This document shows positions 63,880 to 64,000 of a stretch of DNA of 64,000 bases, piece by piece. The stretch's first letter is position 1; the number at the start of each line of letters is the position of its first letter. Both the position numbers and the translations under genes were made by a program. This DNA is from Bradyrhizobium lablabi (GTDB taxonomy: Bacteria; Pseudomonadota; Alphaproteobacteria; Rhizobiales; Xanthobacteraceae): positions 2,294,001 through 2,358,000 of the forward strand of contig NZ_LT670844.1 of assembly GCF_900141755.1 (NCBI RefSeq). Reading direction: 5' to 3'. The notes beneath the pieces were generated by a model. The model saw only the letters and a list, made by a program, of their open reading frames with translations. It had not been told where the DNA came from and made no database searches.

Positions 63880-64000
<121 letters not shown>

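Overview
This is a 64 kb stretch of a high-GC alphaproteobacterial chromosome. The protein types, a long FtsZ of about 597 residues, and the many short hairpin repeats point to Bradyrhizobium or a close relative (Nitrobacteraceae); that assignment is inference from memory of such genomes, not a search result.

Layout. (1) 0-8 kb: the end of an FAD oxidoreductase, a frameshifted glutathione S-transferase, two adjacent transposase-less mobile elements carrying small genes (one a GFA-family gene), prmA, an M24 aminopeptidase P and a Bcr/CflA-type exporter. (2) 8.2-39.4 kb: two near-identical 1356-bp IS4-family elements in opposite orientation bracket a 28-kb block. The block holds ligA, recN, bamD, lpxC and the full division/cell-wall (dcw) cluster, all on the minus strand, transcribed rsmH-ftsL-ftsI-murE-murF-mraY-murD-ftsW-murG-murC-murB-ddl-ftsQ-ftsA-ftsZ, with a divergent AmiD-type amidase at its head. 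(3) 39.5-53.4 kb: an ECF42-type sigma factor with its DGPF partner, the RNase P RNA gene, a hydrolase, a TauE-type permease, an envelope polysaccharide group (O-antigen ligase-like protein, ABC exporter, MBOAT acyltransferase, SGNH-like partner) and an EmrAB-type pump with its own TetR regulator and a palindromic operator. (4) 53.4-64 kb: an accessory stretch with repeat-derived DNA, small Bradyrhizobium-type genes, a methyltransferase remnant, a Phd/PemK-like toxin-antitoxin pair, a TetR-controlled molybdenum hydroxylase, and a REP-associated tyrosine transposase (RAYT) beside an extensin-like lipoprotein gene whose 3' end is duplicated.

How it works together. The dcw genes make the cytoplasmic peptidoglycan precursors (MurB-F, Ddl), carry them to and across the membrane (MraY, MurG), and build the septum (FtsL, FtsI, FtsW, FtsQ, FtsA, FtsZ). 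LpxC and BamD link this to lipid A synthesis and outer-membrane assembly. Several genes are coupled by 4-bp ATGA overlaps.

The most unusual layer is the mobile DNA. At least four unrelated hairpin families share the termini GTCAT...ATGAC and sit between essential genes. One of them has a GIY-YIG gene exactly in its loop, and an empty relative lies 4 kb away. The IS4-family element has twice entered the same site of a composite hairpin repeat, with the same 11-bp duplication. The two small cargo elements at 1.2-2.8 kb have clear terminal inverted repeats and 8-bp target duplications but no transposase.
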